A stretch of DNA of 64,000 nucleotides, taken from contig NZ_FCOM02000037.1 of the NCBI RefSeq assembly GCF_001544695.2, forward strand, positions 1-64,000. Direction: 5' to 3'. Position 1 is the stretch's first letter. Each line of letters opens with the position of its first letter. Below the pieces are notes generated by a model that worked only from the letters and a program-made list of their open reading frames with translations, was not told where the DNA came from and made no database searches. Source of the stretch: Caballeronia arvi. Its GTDB lineage: Bacteria > Pseudomonadota > Gammaproteobacteria > Burkholderiales > Burkholderiaceae. A program made the translations under genes and the position numbers. Below are positions 42,521 to 50,649 of the stretch, piece by piece.

Positions 42521-42952
42521 TTATGACTTCTCGTCGGGGTCCATATCCATCGTGAGCGGCACCGATGCGTGCTCGTGCACCACACGCCAGTCGCCATCGA
42601 TCTTTCTGAAGCACACGGTGGCGCGCACGATGTCATCCTGCTCGCCCACGGCGACGCGATTGACGGAGTGCGCATAAGCCAGATCGCCGCTCGCGGCGAC
42701 TTCCACTTCCCGCATCTCGAACGTGAGCGGGCCTTTCATGCTGTCGAACCAGCGCTGCCAGTTCTCGCGGTAATGCTCGACGCCTCGCAGCGACGCGGGC
42801 GGCACGACATCGAACACGACGACATCGGCGGCGTAGTGGCTGACGAGCGCGTTCACGTCTTTCGCGAGCACCGCCTGCCGCCACGCTTCGATCAATTCGC
42901 GGATGCGCGCGACATCTTCACTCGCCTGCGCACGATCGTTCGACTCCGTCAT
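42521..42952 (-). CDS. SnoaL/DUF4440-like NTF2-fold protein
   Basis: A 143-residue cone-fold protein. The start RIRELIEAWRQAVLAKDVNALVSHYAADVVVFDV and the end VCFRKIDGDWRVVHEHASVPL are the recurring SnoaL_3/DUF4440 pattern. Such proteins are small ligand-binding or isomerase-like enzymes of mostly unknown substrate. It is 27 bases upstream of the VOC gene on the same strand and divergent from the TetR-type regulator at 43125. Expression of the pair may be controlled by that regulator. Confidence 0.85.
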   Translation of the reverse strand: MTESNDRAQASEDVARIRELIEAWRQAVLAKDVNALVSHYAADVVVFDVVPPASLRGVEHYRENWQRWFDSMKGPLTFEMREVEVAASGDLAYAHSVNRVAVGEQDDIVRATVCFRKIDGDWRVVHEHASVPLTMDMDPDEKS

Positions 42953-43086
42953 GATCCGCCTCCTGCTGATTGTCGATTCGTACCGAAGAACACGATGCCG
43001 CCGCGTCGTGACAAAGCAACGGCAAGCACCGGGGCGAAACTATTTTTTCGCTTGTGTACACCGTCCACAAAAAGTAGCAGAGATAA

Positions 43087-43099
43087 TGGACAGTGTCCA
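43087..43099. promoter_or_regulatory. Candidate TetR operator
   Basis: Perfect inverted repeat TGGACA-G-TGTCCA, 25 bases upstream of the TetR gene in the divergent region. A further half-site GTCCAC lies near 43066. Repeats containing GGACA/TGTCC half-sites are typical of TetR autoregulation. Confidence 0.6.
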
Positions 43100-43124
43100 C
43101 ATGTGAAAACGCCCACGAATAAAA

Positions 43125-43760
43125 ATGACGAATGGCAAGCCGCGCAGCACATACCGACATGGCGATTTGCGACGCGCGCTGATCGAAGCGGGCATCGAAC
43201 TGGCGCGCGAAGGCGGCCCGGATGCGATCGTGCTGCGCGAAGCCACGCGTCGCGCGGGCGTCGTGCCCAACGCGGCCTATCGCCACTTCGAGAGCCGTCA
43301 GGAATTGCTATCGGCGGTGCGTTCCGCGGCGCTGTCGCAGGTTGCGCAGGCGATGGAAGAGGAACTCGCGTCGCGGCCTAAAAAGCGCCGTCGGGCGGAC
43401 ACCGCGCGTGCGGGTCTGCGAGCCATCGGCGCGGGTTATCTGTGTTTCGCGCAGACGGAGACGGGGCTCTTTCGTACGGCATTCGCCGCGCCGCAAGCGG
43501 AATGGGCCGAACACGAGGAACCGTACGGCGTAGGACCGAGCGGACTCGATCCGTTTCAGTTGCTGAGCCGTGCGCTGGATGAAATGGTGGAGGCGGGCGC
43601 GCTCGACACGAAGCGCCGCCCCGAAGCCGAATATCTCGCGTGGAGCGCGGTGCATGGCTTCGCGTTGCTCGTGATCGAAGGCCCATTGCAAGGATTGACG
43701 CGTGCTCAGATCGAACCGCTTGCAAGCCGCTTGCTCGATATGGTCGAAAACGGGCTTTGA
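43125..43760 (+). CDS. TetR/AcrR family transcriptional regulator
   Basis: A 211-residue repressor. The N-terminal HTH is RRALIEAGIELAREGGPDAIVLREATRRAGVVPNAAYRHFESRQELL (about residues 16-62), and the C-terminal domain (about 80-211) is a helical ligand/dimer domain of the WHG type (YLAWSAVHGFALLVIEGPL). A perfect inverted repeat lies 25 bases upstream. It is divergent from the SnoaL-VOC gene pair, its likely target, and convergent with an MFS gene. Confidence 0.9.
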   Translation: MTNGKPRSTYRHGDLRRALIEAGIELAREGGPDAIVLREATRRAGVVPNAAYRHFESRQELLSAVRSAALSQVAQAMEEELASRPKKRRRADTARAGLRAIGAGYLCFAQTETGLFRTAFAAPQAEWAEHEEPYGVGPSGLDPFQLLSRALDEMVEAGALDTKRRPEAEYLAWSAVHGFALLVIEGPLQGLTRAQIEPLASRLLDMVENGL

Positions 43761-43799
43761 AAGATAATCGCGCCGCGTGGAGCGGCGCGACTCGTCTAT

Positions 43800-45173
43800 C
43801 TATCGGGTTTCTTCCGCGACTGGTTCCACCACGCTCAGGAGCAGCAGCAGACATAGCGTCGCCGTTCCGACCATATAGAGGAAGACTGCGGTCCAGCTAT
43901 AGCTGTCGAGCAGGAAGCCGACGGCGAGCGGTGCGCACGCACCGCCGATCTGGCCCACCGAATTCACGATGCCGAACGCCGTCGGATAGGTTGCTTTCGT
44001 AGCCAGCCCCATCGGATACGCGGAGTAGCCCGCGAAGCCGATGCCGAGCATCAGGCCCGCCAGCATCAGCGCCGCGCCGAGATACGCGACGCTGTCGGGT
44101 GCGTCGATCAGCAGGAAGGTCATGATCATCGTGCCGAGCGCACCGAGCATCATCATCGGCTTGCGGCGGCCGCCGAGCAGGCGATCCGAGATGATGCCGC
44201 CCAGCATGTTGCCCGTCACCGCGCCGATGAAAGGCGCCGATGCGAGAAAGCCCATCTTCACCGAAGCGAACCCCTTCACCGTGACGAGATACGTGGGAAT
44301 CCACGAGATGAAGATATTGCTGATGCCGATCATGCAGCCATAACCCAACGCAATGCCGAAGATATTCCACGAGCCGAACACTTGCCGAATCGTTTCGAGC
44401 TGCGGCACGCGCTTCGTGCGATTGATCGCATCCAGGCGGGGCATCGGCGTCATCCGTGCGCGGGCAAATGCCTTGCCGCTGCTGTTGCCGACGGTCGTTT
44501 CATCGGCGATATAGCGGCGCTCGGCGGGCGAGCAGAAGCGGTTCTCGCCGGGCGAATTCGTCACGAGGAACAGCCACACGATCGCGAGCACGATGCCCGG
44601 CACCGCGAACACATAGAAGATCTCGCGCCATCCCCAAAGCTGGATCACGATGATGCACACCGAAGGCACGATCAACGGCCCAAGCTTCGATGCGGCGATC
44701 CACAGGCCTGCGGCCGTGCCTTTTTCCTTCGCGGGAAACCAGCGGTTGATGACGTTCGTGCAGCCGATGCCGAGCGGCCCTTCAGACAAGCCGAGGCCCA
44801 CGCGATACGCCATCAGCAGAAACACCGACGACGTCGTGCCCATCAGGCCGGTGAAGACCGAGGTGAGAATCATGAAGACGGAAAAGAGCCAGCCCGTCGT
44901 CTTTTCGCTGAGTCTTTTATAAAGCAGGCCGACGGGAATCTGCACGAAGCCGTAAGCGAACGAGAACAGGCTCACGATCAGGCCGGCCTCGGTATTGGTG
45001 ATGTGATATTCCTTCTTCAGATACGGCAGCGCGATGCCGAAGTTGGCGCGATCCGCGCAGGCGATCGCCCAGATGCAGAAGATCAGCCCCATTACGACCC
45101 AGCGATGCTTCGTGCGCTTCTCCGCAATGGGCTCTGCTTTTGCGGACCCGATGATGCCGTCGGCGTTGCTCAT
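43800..45173 (-). CDS. MFS transporter of the ACS family (sugar acid/tartrate/phthalate type)
   Basis: A 457-residue anion:cation symporter with about 12 membrane segments. The N-terminus RWVVMGLIFCIWAIACADRANFGIALPYLKKEY (with the acidic and Arg pair in CADRANFG) is the ACS signature shared by GudP, ExuT and tartrate carriers. A hydrophilic central loop (ENRFCSPAERRYIADE) lies between segments 6 and 7. It is divergent from a 2-hydroxyacid dehydrogenase gene, so it probably imports a sugar acid or hydroxy acid used by that enzyme. Confidence 0.9.
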   Translation of the reverse strand: MSNADGIIGSAKAEPIAEKRTKHRWVVMGLIFCIWAIACADRANFGIALPYLKKEYHITNTEAGLIVSLFSFAYGFVQIPVGLLYKRLSEKTTGWLFSVFMILTSVFTGLMGTTSSVFLLMAYRVGLGLSEGPLGIGCTNVINRWFPAKEKGTAAGLWIAASKLGPLIVPSVCIIVIQLWGWREIFYVFAVPGIVLAIVWLFLVTNSPGENRFCSPAERRYIADETTVGNSSGKAFARARMTPMPRLDAINRTKRVPQLETIRQVFGSWNIFGIALGYGCMIGISNIFISWIPTYLVTVKGFASVKMGFLASAPFIGAVTGNMLGGIISDRLLGGRRKPMMMLGALGTMIMTFLLIDAPDSVAYLGAALMLAGLMLGIGFAGYSAYPMGLATKATYPTAFGIVNSVGQIGGACAPLAVGFLLDSYSWTAVFLYMVGTATLCLLLLLSVVEPVAEETR

Positions 45174-45500
45174 CGCGAGGCCTCCGTTGCATGGGTTGCT
45201 GCATATGAGAGGCGAATGGATGAATAGCGGGTAGGGCGCAGGATCACGCTGTTGTCTCCGATGTCATTTTTAAAGGCTTTATTGTCGATATGCCTTCCGA
45301 TGCTTCGAATTGTGGGGACGACCCGCAAGAGCGTCCAATCTTTTCTTGCTATTACCTGATTCCCGGATTGAATCGATTCCGCGCGCATTTTCATCGCTTC
45401 GATTCGTGGATCAATTGATAGCCTTTTGGGATTGGACGTTATCGGCAAAAGCAGAGATGATCCGCTCCACATCAGAAACCGAATTCCAGGAGCATGCGAA
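45174..45500. promoter_or_regulatory. Divergent intergenic region between ACS transporter and hydroxyacid dehydrogenase
   Basis: A 327-base, relatively AT-rich gap. It contains the palindrome GAATCGATTC (45370-45379) inside CGGATTGAATCGATTCCG, and a further CGATTC at about 45392. No coding signal was seen. A LysR gene follows the dehydrogenase, so these repeats may be its operators, but no clear T-N11-A motif was identified. Confidence 0.4.
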
Positions 45501-46454
45501 TTGAAGCCGAGCATTCTGCAACTGAACCCTATCCTCGTACCGGCCATCAACGAAAAGCTGGACGCACGCTACACGATGCATCGCCTCTTCGAACAGGACG
45601 ACAAGGACGCCTATATCCGCGAGCACGGCGCATCGATTCGCGGCGTGATCACCGGTGGTCATACGGGCATTTCGAATGATTTGATCGAGCGCCTGCCCGC
45701 GTTGCAGGTGATCGCGGTGAACGGCGTCGGCACCGATGCGGTCGACCTCGAATTCGCGCGCTCGCGCGGCCTTCCGGTGACGGGCACGTTCGGCGCATTG
45801 ACCGAGGATGTGGCCGACCTCGCGATTGGTTTGATCCTCACCGCGTTGCGAGAGATCTGTCCGGGCAATGACTTCGTGAAGACTGGCAAGTGGGTGCAAA
45901 ACCCGAGCCCGAGCGCGATTCCGTTGTCGCGCAGATTCAGCGGCAAGCGCGTGGGTATCGTGGGACTCGGCAAGGTCGGCCGCGCAATCGCGCAGCGCGC
46001 CGCCGCGTTCGCTTGTCCGATCGCTTATACGGACGTGCGAAAGATGGATGACGTCGATTATCGCTTCGCGCCGGATCTTCTTTCGCTCGCACGCGACAGC
46101 GACATTCTCGTACTCGCCGCCGCCGCCGATAAAGCGAAGGGCATCGTGAACGCAGCCGTGCTCGACGCGCTGGGCAAGGACGGCTATCTCATCAACATCG
46201 CACGCGGCAAGCTCGTGGTCGAAAGCGATCTCGTCGAAGCGCTGTCGCGCGGCGCGATAGCGGGTGCGGGCCTCGATGTCTTCGTCGACGAACCGAATGT
46301 GCCGTCCGAATTGTTCGGCATGGATCGCGTGGTGTTGCAGGCGCATCGCGCGAGTGCGACGGTCGAATCGCGCACGGCGATGGGCGAGATGGTGCTCGCG
46401 AGTCTCGAGCAAGGGCTTGCTGGTCAGCGCCCCGAAGGCAGTCTGACGACCTGA
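45501..46454 (+). CDS. 2-hydroxyacid dehydrogenase (glyoxylate/hydroxypyruvate reductase type)
   Basis: A 317-residue NAD(P)-dependent enzyme. The dinucleotide loop GIVGLGKVGRAIA (152-164) and catalytic residues R235 (NIARGK), E264 (VDEP) and H282 (QAHRAS) are intact; RxxR-type charge after strand 2 (VRKMDD) is mixed, so cofactor preference is open. TTG at 45501 is proposed as start: AGGAG ends 8 bases before it and the protein then begins MKPSILQLNP as in relatives. It is divergent from the sugar-acid transporter and followed by a LysR gene, suggesting a small inducible catabolic unit. Confidence 0.88.
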   Translation: MKPSILQLNPILVPAINEKLDARYTMHRLFEQDDKDAYIREHGASIRGVITGGHTGISNDLIERLPALQVIAVNGVGTDAVDLEFARSRGLPVTGTFGALTEDVADLAIGLILTALREICPGNDFVKTGKWVQNPSPSAIPLSRRFSGKRVGIVGLGKVGRAIAQRAAAFACPIAYTDVRKMDDVDYRFAPDLLSLARDSDILVLAAAADKAKGIVNAAVLDALGKDGYLINIARGKLVVESDLVEALSRGAIAGAGLDVFVDEPNVPSELFGMDRVVLQAHRASATVESRTAMGEMVLASLEQGLAGQRPEGSLTT

Positions 46455-46521
46455 CGCTTGAGCGGTAACACGTCCGGCGCGAACATATAATGATCGGCTA
46501 TCACTTCAACGTCGATTACGA

Positions 46522-47418
46522 ATGCTCGATCTCGGACAAGTGCGTTGCTTCGTCGCCGCCGCGACGGAGCTGAACTTCAGGCGAGCGGCCGCGCTGCTCA
46601 ACATGACGCAGCCGCCGCTTTCCCGGCAGATTCATCTGCTCGAAGAAAATCTCGGCGTGAAGCTGTTCGAACGCGTCGGCCGCACGGTCAAGCTGACCAC
46701 TGAAGGGCGCGTGTTTCTTGCCGACGCGACGCGTCTGCTCAATCTCTCCGAGCAAGCGGAAAGCACGGTGCGGCGCGCGAGCAAAGGCAAGACGGGGCGT
46801 GTGCGCATCGGCTTTACGGGCGCCGCGGGTTATGAGCTGATTCCCGAACTGCTGGTCGCCGCGAAGCACGACTTGCCGGATATCGATGTCGTGCTGCTCG
46901 AAATGATCTCCGTCGCGCAGATCGAAGGCTTCGAGGCAAACGTCATCGATCTCGGTTTCATGCGGCCATTGCCTTCGCGGCAGAAGGTGGAGTTTCTTCT
47001 CGTCGACCGCGAACCGATGATCGTCGCGCTGCCCGCGGGACACGCGTTATCGCGTTTCGAGCAGATCGAGCTGAAGCAATTGCACGAGCTGGCGTTCATC
47101 ATGCATTCGCCGACGCACGGAAAATACTTCTACGACCGCATCATGAGCATGCTCGTCGCGGATGAAGTGAAGCCGCATTTCACGCAATACATCGATCAGA
47201 CGCCGACCATCCTGTCTCTCGTTCGCGCGGGTTTGGGCGTGTCGATTCTTCCCGCATCGTCGCAACGGTTTCACTACGACAACGTCGAATTCAGGGAAAT
47301 TGCCGGCAAACCCGTTCAGGCCGAAATGAGCATGGCGTGGCGTTCCGATCAGGATAATCCCGCCGTCACGGCCTTCCGGCACATGGCGGCGGATTACTTC
47401 GCTAAGAGGCGTGCGTGA
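46522..47418 (+). CDS. LysR family transcriptional regulator
   Basis: A 298-residue LysR-type regulator. The winged HTH occupies about residues 3-62 (CFVAAATELNFRRAAALLNMTQPPLSRQIHLLEENLGVKLFER), the subtype of BenM/CatM/CbbR-like proteins. The effector domain follows from about 90. It lies 67 bases after the hydroxyacid dehydrogenase on the same strand, so it may be co-transcribed with it and act on the 45174-45500 region. Its 3' end overlaps the convergent aminotransferase gene by 17 bases. Confidence 0.9.
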   Translation: MLDLGQVRCFVAAATELNFRRAAALLNMTQPPLSRQIHLLEENLGVKLFERVGRTVKLTTEGRVFLADATRLLNLSEQAESTVRRASKGKTGRVRIGFTGAAGYELIPELLVAAKHDLPDIDVVLLEMISVAQIEGFEANVIDLGFMRPLPSRQKVEFLLVDREPMIVALPAGHALSRFEQIELKQLHELAFIMHSPTHGKYFYDRIMSMLVADEVKPHFTQYIDQTPTILSLVRAGLGVSILPASSQRFHYDNVEFREIAGKPVQAEMSMAWRSDQDNPAVTAFRHMAADYFAKRRA

Positions 47419-48778
47419 TTGCGCGCGATGTCGCGTCGAGTGCGGCTTTGGCCTTGTCGATGATTTCATCGATCTCGTCATGCGTGATGACGAGCGGCGG
47501 CGACAGCAACATGCGATCGTGACTTGCGCGCATCACGAGATTGCCCGCGAAGCAGAAGTCACGGCATAGCGTGCCGATATCGTCGCCATTCGGGAAGCGT
47601 TTGCGCGTCGCCCGGTCGGCAGCCAGTTGAATACCTGCGACGAGCCCCGCGCCCACGATCTCGCCGACGATCGGATGATCGCCGAGCACTTCGCGCAAGC
47701 GTTGCTGAAAATACGGCCCGACCTCGTTCTTCACGCGCGCGACGATGCCTTCGTCTCGCAACAACTTCAGATTCGCAACCGCAACCGCAGCCGCGACCGG
47801 ATGCCCCGAATACGTGAAGCCGTGACTGAATTCGCCGTTATTCACGATCGCGTCCGCGATGGCATCGGATAACGCGACCGCGCCCATAGGAACATAGCCG
47901 CTCGTGAGGCCTTTGGCCATCGTGATGACGTCCGGCTCGAAGCCGAAGTGCTGGTGCGCGAACCATTCGCCCGTGCGTCCGAATCCGCCGATAACTTCAT
48001 CGGCGATCAAGAGCACATCATGCTTGCGGCAGATGCGCTCGATCTCGGGCCAATAGCTCGACGGCGGGAAGATCACGCCACCCGCGCCCTGAAACGGCTC
48101 GCCGATGAACGCTGCGACGTTGTCTGCGCCGAGTTCCAGAATCTTCTCTTCTAGCTGACGCGCACGCTCGATGCCGAACGTTGCCGCATCCATCGATCCA
48201 CCTTCGCCGAACCAATACGGCTGATCGATATGCGCGACATGCTCCATCTTCGACGGCATCTGTTCGTGCATATAGCTCATGCCGCCGAGCGTCGCGCCCG
48301 CGATGGTCGAGCCGTGATAAGCGTTCCTGCGCGCGATCACATAGCGCTTGTCCGGCTTTCCCTGCACGGCCCAATAGCGATGCACCGCACGCAGAGCCGT
48401 ATCGTTCGCTTCCGAGCCGCTATTGCAATAGAGAAAGCGGTTGAACGTGTGCGGCGTGAGTTGCGCGAGCAATGCGGATAACTCGATCACCGGCGGATGC
48501 GTCGTCTTGAAGAACGTGTTGTAGAAGGGCAGGGTATTCATCTGCGTGAGCGCGGCATCGGCGAGTTCGCGGCGTCCATAACCCACATTGACGCACCACA
48601 AGCCCGCCATGCCGTCGATGATGCGGTTGCCCTCCGAATCCCATAGATACACGCCTTCGGCCTTCACGATCACGCGGCTGCCCGCGCGATTCAATGCGCC
48701 CATGTCGGAGAACGGATGCAGATGATGCGCGGCGTCGAGCGCGCGGTAATGCGCTGTCGAATCGATTCGATCGTTCAT
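47402..48778 (-). CDS. Class III aminotransferase (omega-amino acid/polyamine:pyruvate type)
   Basis: A 458-residue PLP enzyme. The cofactor lysine is K289 in TMAKGLTSGYVPMGAV, and D260 in LLIADEVIGGFGRTG binds the pyridine nitrogen; GSEANDTALR and YHGST contact the phosphate. Relatives transfer amino groups from putrescine, beta-alanine or other terminal amines to pyruvate. The start ATG 48778 gives the family N-terminus; the frame extends further but without conservation. It follows the gamma-glutamylputrescine-synthetase-like gene by 17 bases on the same strand, indicating an amine-degrading operon. Confidence 0.9.
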   Translation of the reverse strand: MNDRIDSTAHYRALDAAHHLHPFSDMGALNRAGSRVIVKAEGVYLWDSEGNRIIDGMAGLWCVNVGYGRRELADAALTQMNTLPFYNTFFKTTHPPVIELSALLAQLTPHTFNRFLYCNSGSEANDTALRAVHRYWAVQGKPDKRYVIARRNAYHGSTIAGATLGGMSYMHEQMPSKMEHVAHIDQPYWFGEGGSMDAATFGIERARQLEEKILELGADNVAAFIGEPFQGAGGVIFPPSSYWPEIERICRKHDVLLIADEVIGGFGRTGEWFAHQHFGFEPDVITMAKGLTSGYVPMGAVALSDAIADAIVNNGEFSHGFTYSGHPVAAAVAVANLKLLRDEGIVARVKNEVGPYFQQRLREVLGDHPIVGEIVGAGLVAGIQLAADRATRKRFPNGDDIGTLCRDFCFAGNLVMRASHDRMLLSPPLVITHDEIDEIIDKAKAALDATSRAITHAS

Positions 48779-48795
48779 GTCGTCGTCTCCTGATC

Positions 48796-50130
48796 TCAGA
48801 CGTGCAGCAGAAGATGCTTGCGTTCCCACGAGCTGATCACGCGGAAGAACGCTTCGTATTCGGTTTCCTTGAGCGCGAGATATGCGCGCACGAACTTCTC
48901 GCCGAACATCTCGGCAAGCGGTTCGCACGCGCCCATCAGCGCGAGGCCTTCATCGAGATTGCGCGGCAGTTGATACGGCTGGCGATAGCCGTCGCTCGCC
49001 AGCGGCTCGGTCGGTTCGAGATGCTGCGTCATGCCGAGATAGCCGGCGGCCAGTGTCGCTGCGATCGCGAGATACGGATTGCAGTCGACGCCCGGTATGC
49101 GGTTCTCGATGCGCCGTGCCTGCGGCGACGCATGCGGCACGCGAAAGCCGACGGTGCGATTGTCATAGCCCCACTGCACGTTGATCGGCGCGGCCATGAA
49201 GCGCGATAACCTTCGATACGAATTGATATACGGCGCGAAGATCGGCATGAGCGCGGGCGTGTATTTCTGCAGGCCCGCGATATAGCTATAGAAAAGGCTG
49301 GTCGGTTCGCCATCGCGATTGGTGAAGAGATTGCGGCCCGTCTCTTCATCGACGATGCTCTGATGCACGTGCATCGCGGAGCCCGGTTCGTTCTCCATCG
49401 GCTTCGCCATGAAGGTCGCGTACATCTTGTGACGCAGCGCCGCTTCACGCACGGTGCGCTTGAAAAGAAACACGCGATCCGCGAGATTGAGCGCATCGCC
49501 GTGCATGAAGTTGATCTCCATCTGCGCCGCGCCGACTTCGTGAATCAGCGTATCGACTTCGAGCTCCTGCACCTCGCAGTATTCATAGATATCTTCGAAG
49601 AGCGGATCGAACTCGTTGACCGCATCGATCGAATAGGCCTGGCGGCCCGTCTCCGCGCGCCCCGTTCTGCCTACGGGCGGCTGCAAGGGCAAATCCGGAT
49701 CGCGATTCACGTCGACCAGAAAGAACTCCAGTTCGGGCGCGACCACAGGCCGCCAGCCCTTCGCCGTGTATTTCTGAAGCACTTCGCGCAGCACGCGGCG
49801 CGGCGAAATCGCGACGGGCGTGCCATCGAAGTGCACGCAATCATGGATGACCTGCGCGGTCGGATCGGTGGCCCATGGAATCAGGCGGATCGTCGCGGGA
49901 TCGGGCACGCAGATCATGTCGGGATCGGTGACGCCGGTGAAGCTGCCGTCGTGGGGATAGTCGCCCGTGACGGTCTGAATCATCACGGCTTGCGGCAGGC
50001 GCATCGATTCGCCCGACTCGAACTTGCTGCGCGGAATGATCTTGCCGCGCGCGGTGCCGGCCATGTCGGGAATGATCGCTTCAATCTCGGTGATGCGATG
50101 TTTTCGCAGGAATTCGTCGATGCGTTCCAT
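48796..50130 (-). CDS. Glutamine synthetase family protein (gamma-glutamylputrescine synthetase-like, PuuA/SpuI)
   Basis: A 444-residue ATP-dependent ligase of the GS superfamily. It has the beta-grasp N-terminus (EAIIPDMAGTARGKIIPRSKFESGESMRLP) and the catalytic domain with metal and ATP regions PELEFFL, EVGAAQMEINF, NEPGSAMHVHQSI and NRTVGFRVPHA. Members glutamylate amines such as putrescine rather than ammonia. ATG 50130 begins MERIDEFLRKHRITEIEA, the usual start. It is the first gene of an operon with a class III aminotransferase and divergent from a Liv-type importer, which suggests import and degradation of an amine or polyamine. Confidence 0.87.
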   Translation of the reverse strand: MERIDEFLRKHRITEIEAIIPDMAGTARGKIIPRSKFESGESMRLPQAVMIQTVTGDYPHDGSFTGVTDPDMICVPDPATIRLIPWATDPTAQVIHDCVHFDGTPVAISPRRVLREVLQKYTAKGWRPVVAPELEFFLVDVNRDPDLPLQPPVGRTGRAETGRQAYSIDAVNEFDPLFEDIYEYCEVQELEVDTLIHEVGAAQMEINFMHGDALNLADRVFLFKRTVREAALRHKMYATFMAKPMENEPGSAMHVHQSIVDEETGRNLFTNRDGEPTSLFYSYIAGLQKYTPALMPIFAPYINSYRRLSRFMAAPINVQWGYDNRTVGFRVPHASPQARRIENRIPGVDCNPYLAIAATLAAGYLGMTQHLEPTEPLASDGYRQPYQLPRNLDEGLALMGACEPLAEMFGEKFVRAYLALKETEYEAFFRVISSWERKHLLLHV

Positions 50131-50649
50131 TTTCGTTCTCGTGGTTCGAACAGGCGCACGCTTCCACGGCCTTCGCGATGGATCGCAAAAGCGCACGCAT
50201 TTACGCGTGACGATGCACGCGCGGGATCAGTCAGTCAGCGAAGAAAAATGGAAGAGGCGCTACGGCAGCAGCGAAGCCGCGCCGACGCAATCCACGGCGA
50301 TGAACGCACGCGCGGACAGGACGTTGCGACGCCGCACCGAGCGGCGGGAGAGGACGGTCAGAACCGAAAGGAAGCGGCGATCGGGAGTCTTGCCGCAGCG
50401 ATCGGCGCAGGAGCGGCGTAGGCTCCGACGTGCCAGAGGGCTTTGGACTTTCACGATAACACTCGTTTGGCGAGTTGATTTGCAGGGCAACAGCGCACCA
50501 TTGCCCTTCGACGAGCATATACGGAACATAAACGCCGTCAATACGGTTTTTCCATGCCGCTCGCGCGCGGCTATTTTGTCGCGCAAGAAGCCCGTTGCCC
50601 GATTCATCGATAATGTCGGCTCTCTCAGCCGAAACAGCCATAGAGCCCG
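50131..50649. promoter_or_regulatory. Large divergent intergenic region of the amine/importer locus
   Basis: A 519-base gap without a convincing gene. An inverted repeat AGGGCAA-N10-TTGCCCT lies at 50484-50507, about 143 bases upstream of the permease gene, and a short stem ACTCG-TTTGG-CGAGT lies at 50461-50475. The segment from about 50440 to 50580 is AT-richer than its surroundings and is where promoters are expected. Open frames here lack coding character. Confidence 0.45.

Noticed and set aside
50231-50641. A 136-codon minus-strand frame in the large divergent gap
   Set aside because: No recognisable domain, mixed composition, and it covers the region expected to hold both promoters; kept as non-coding.
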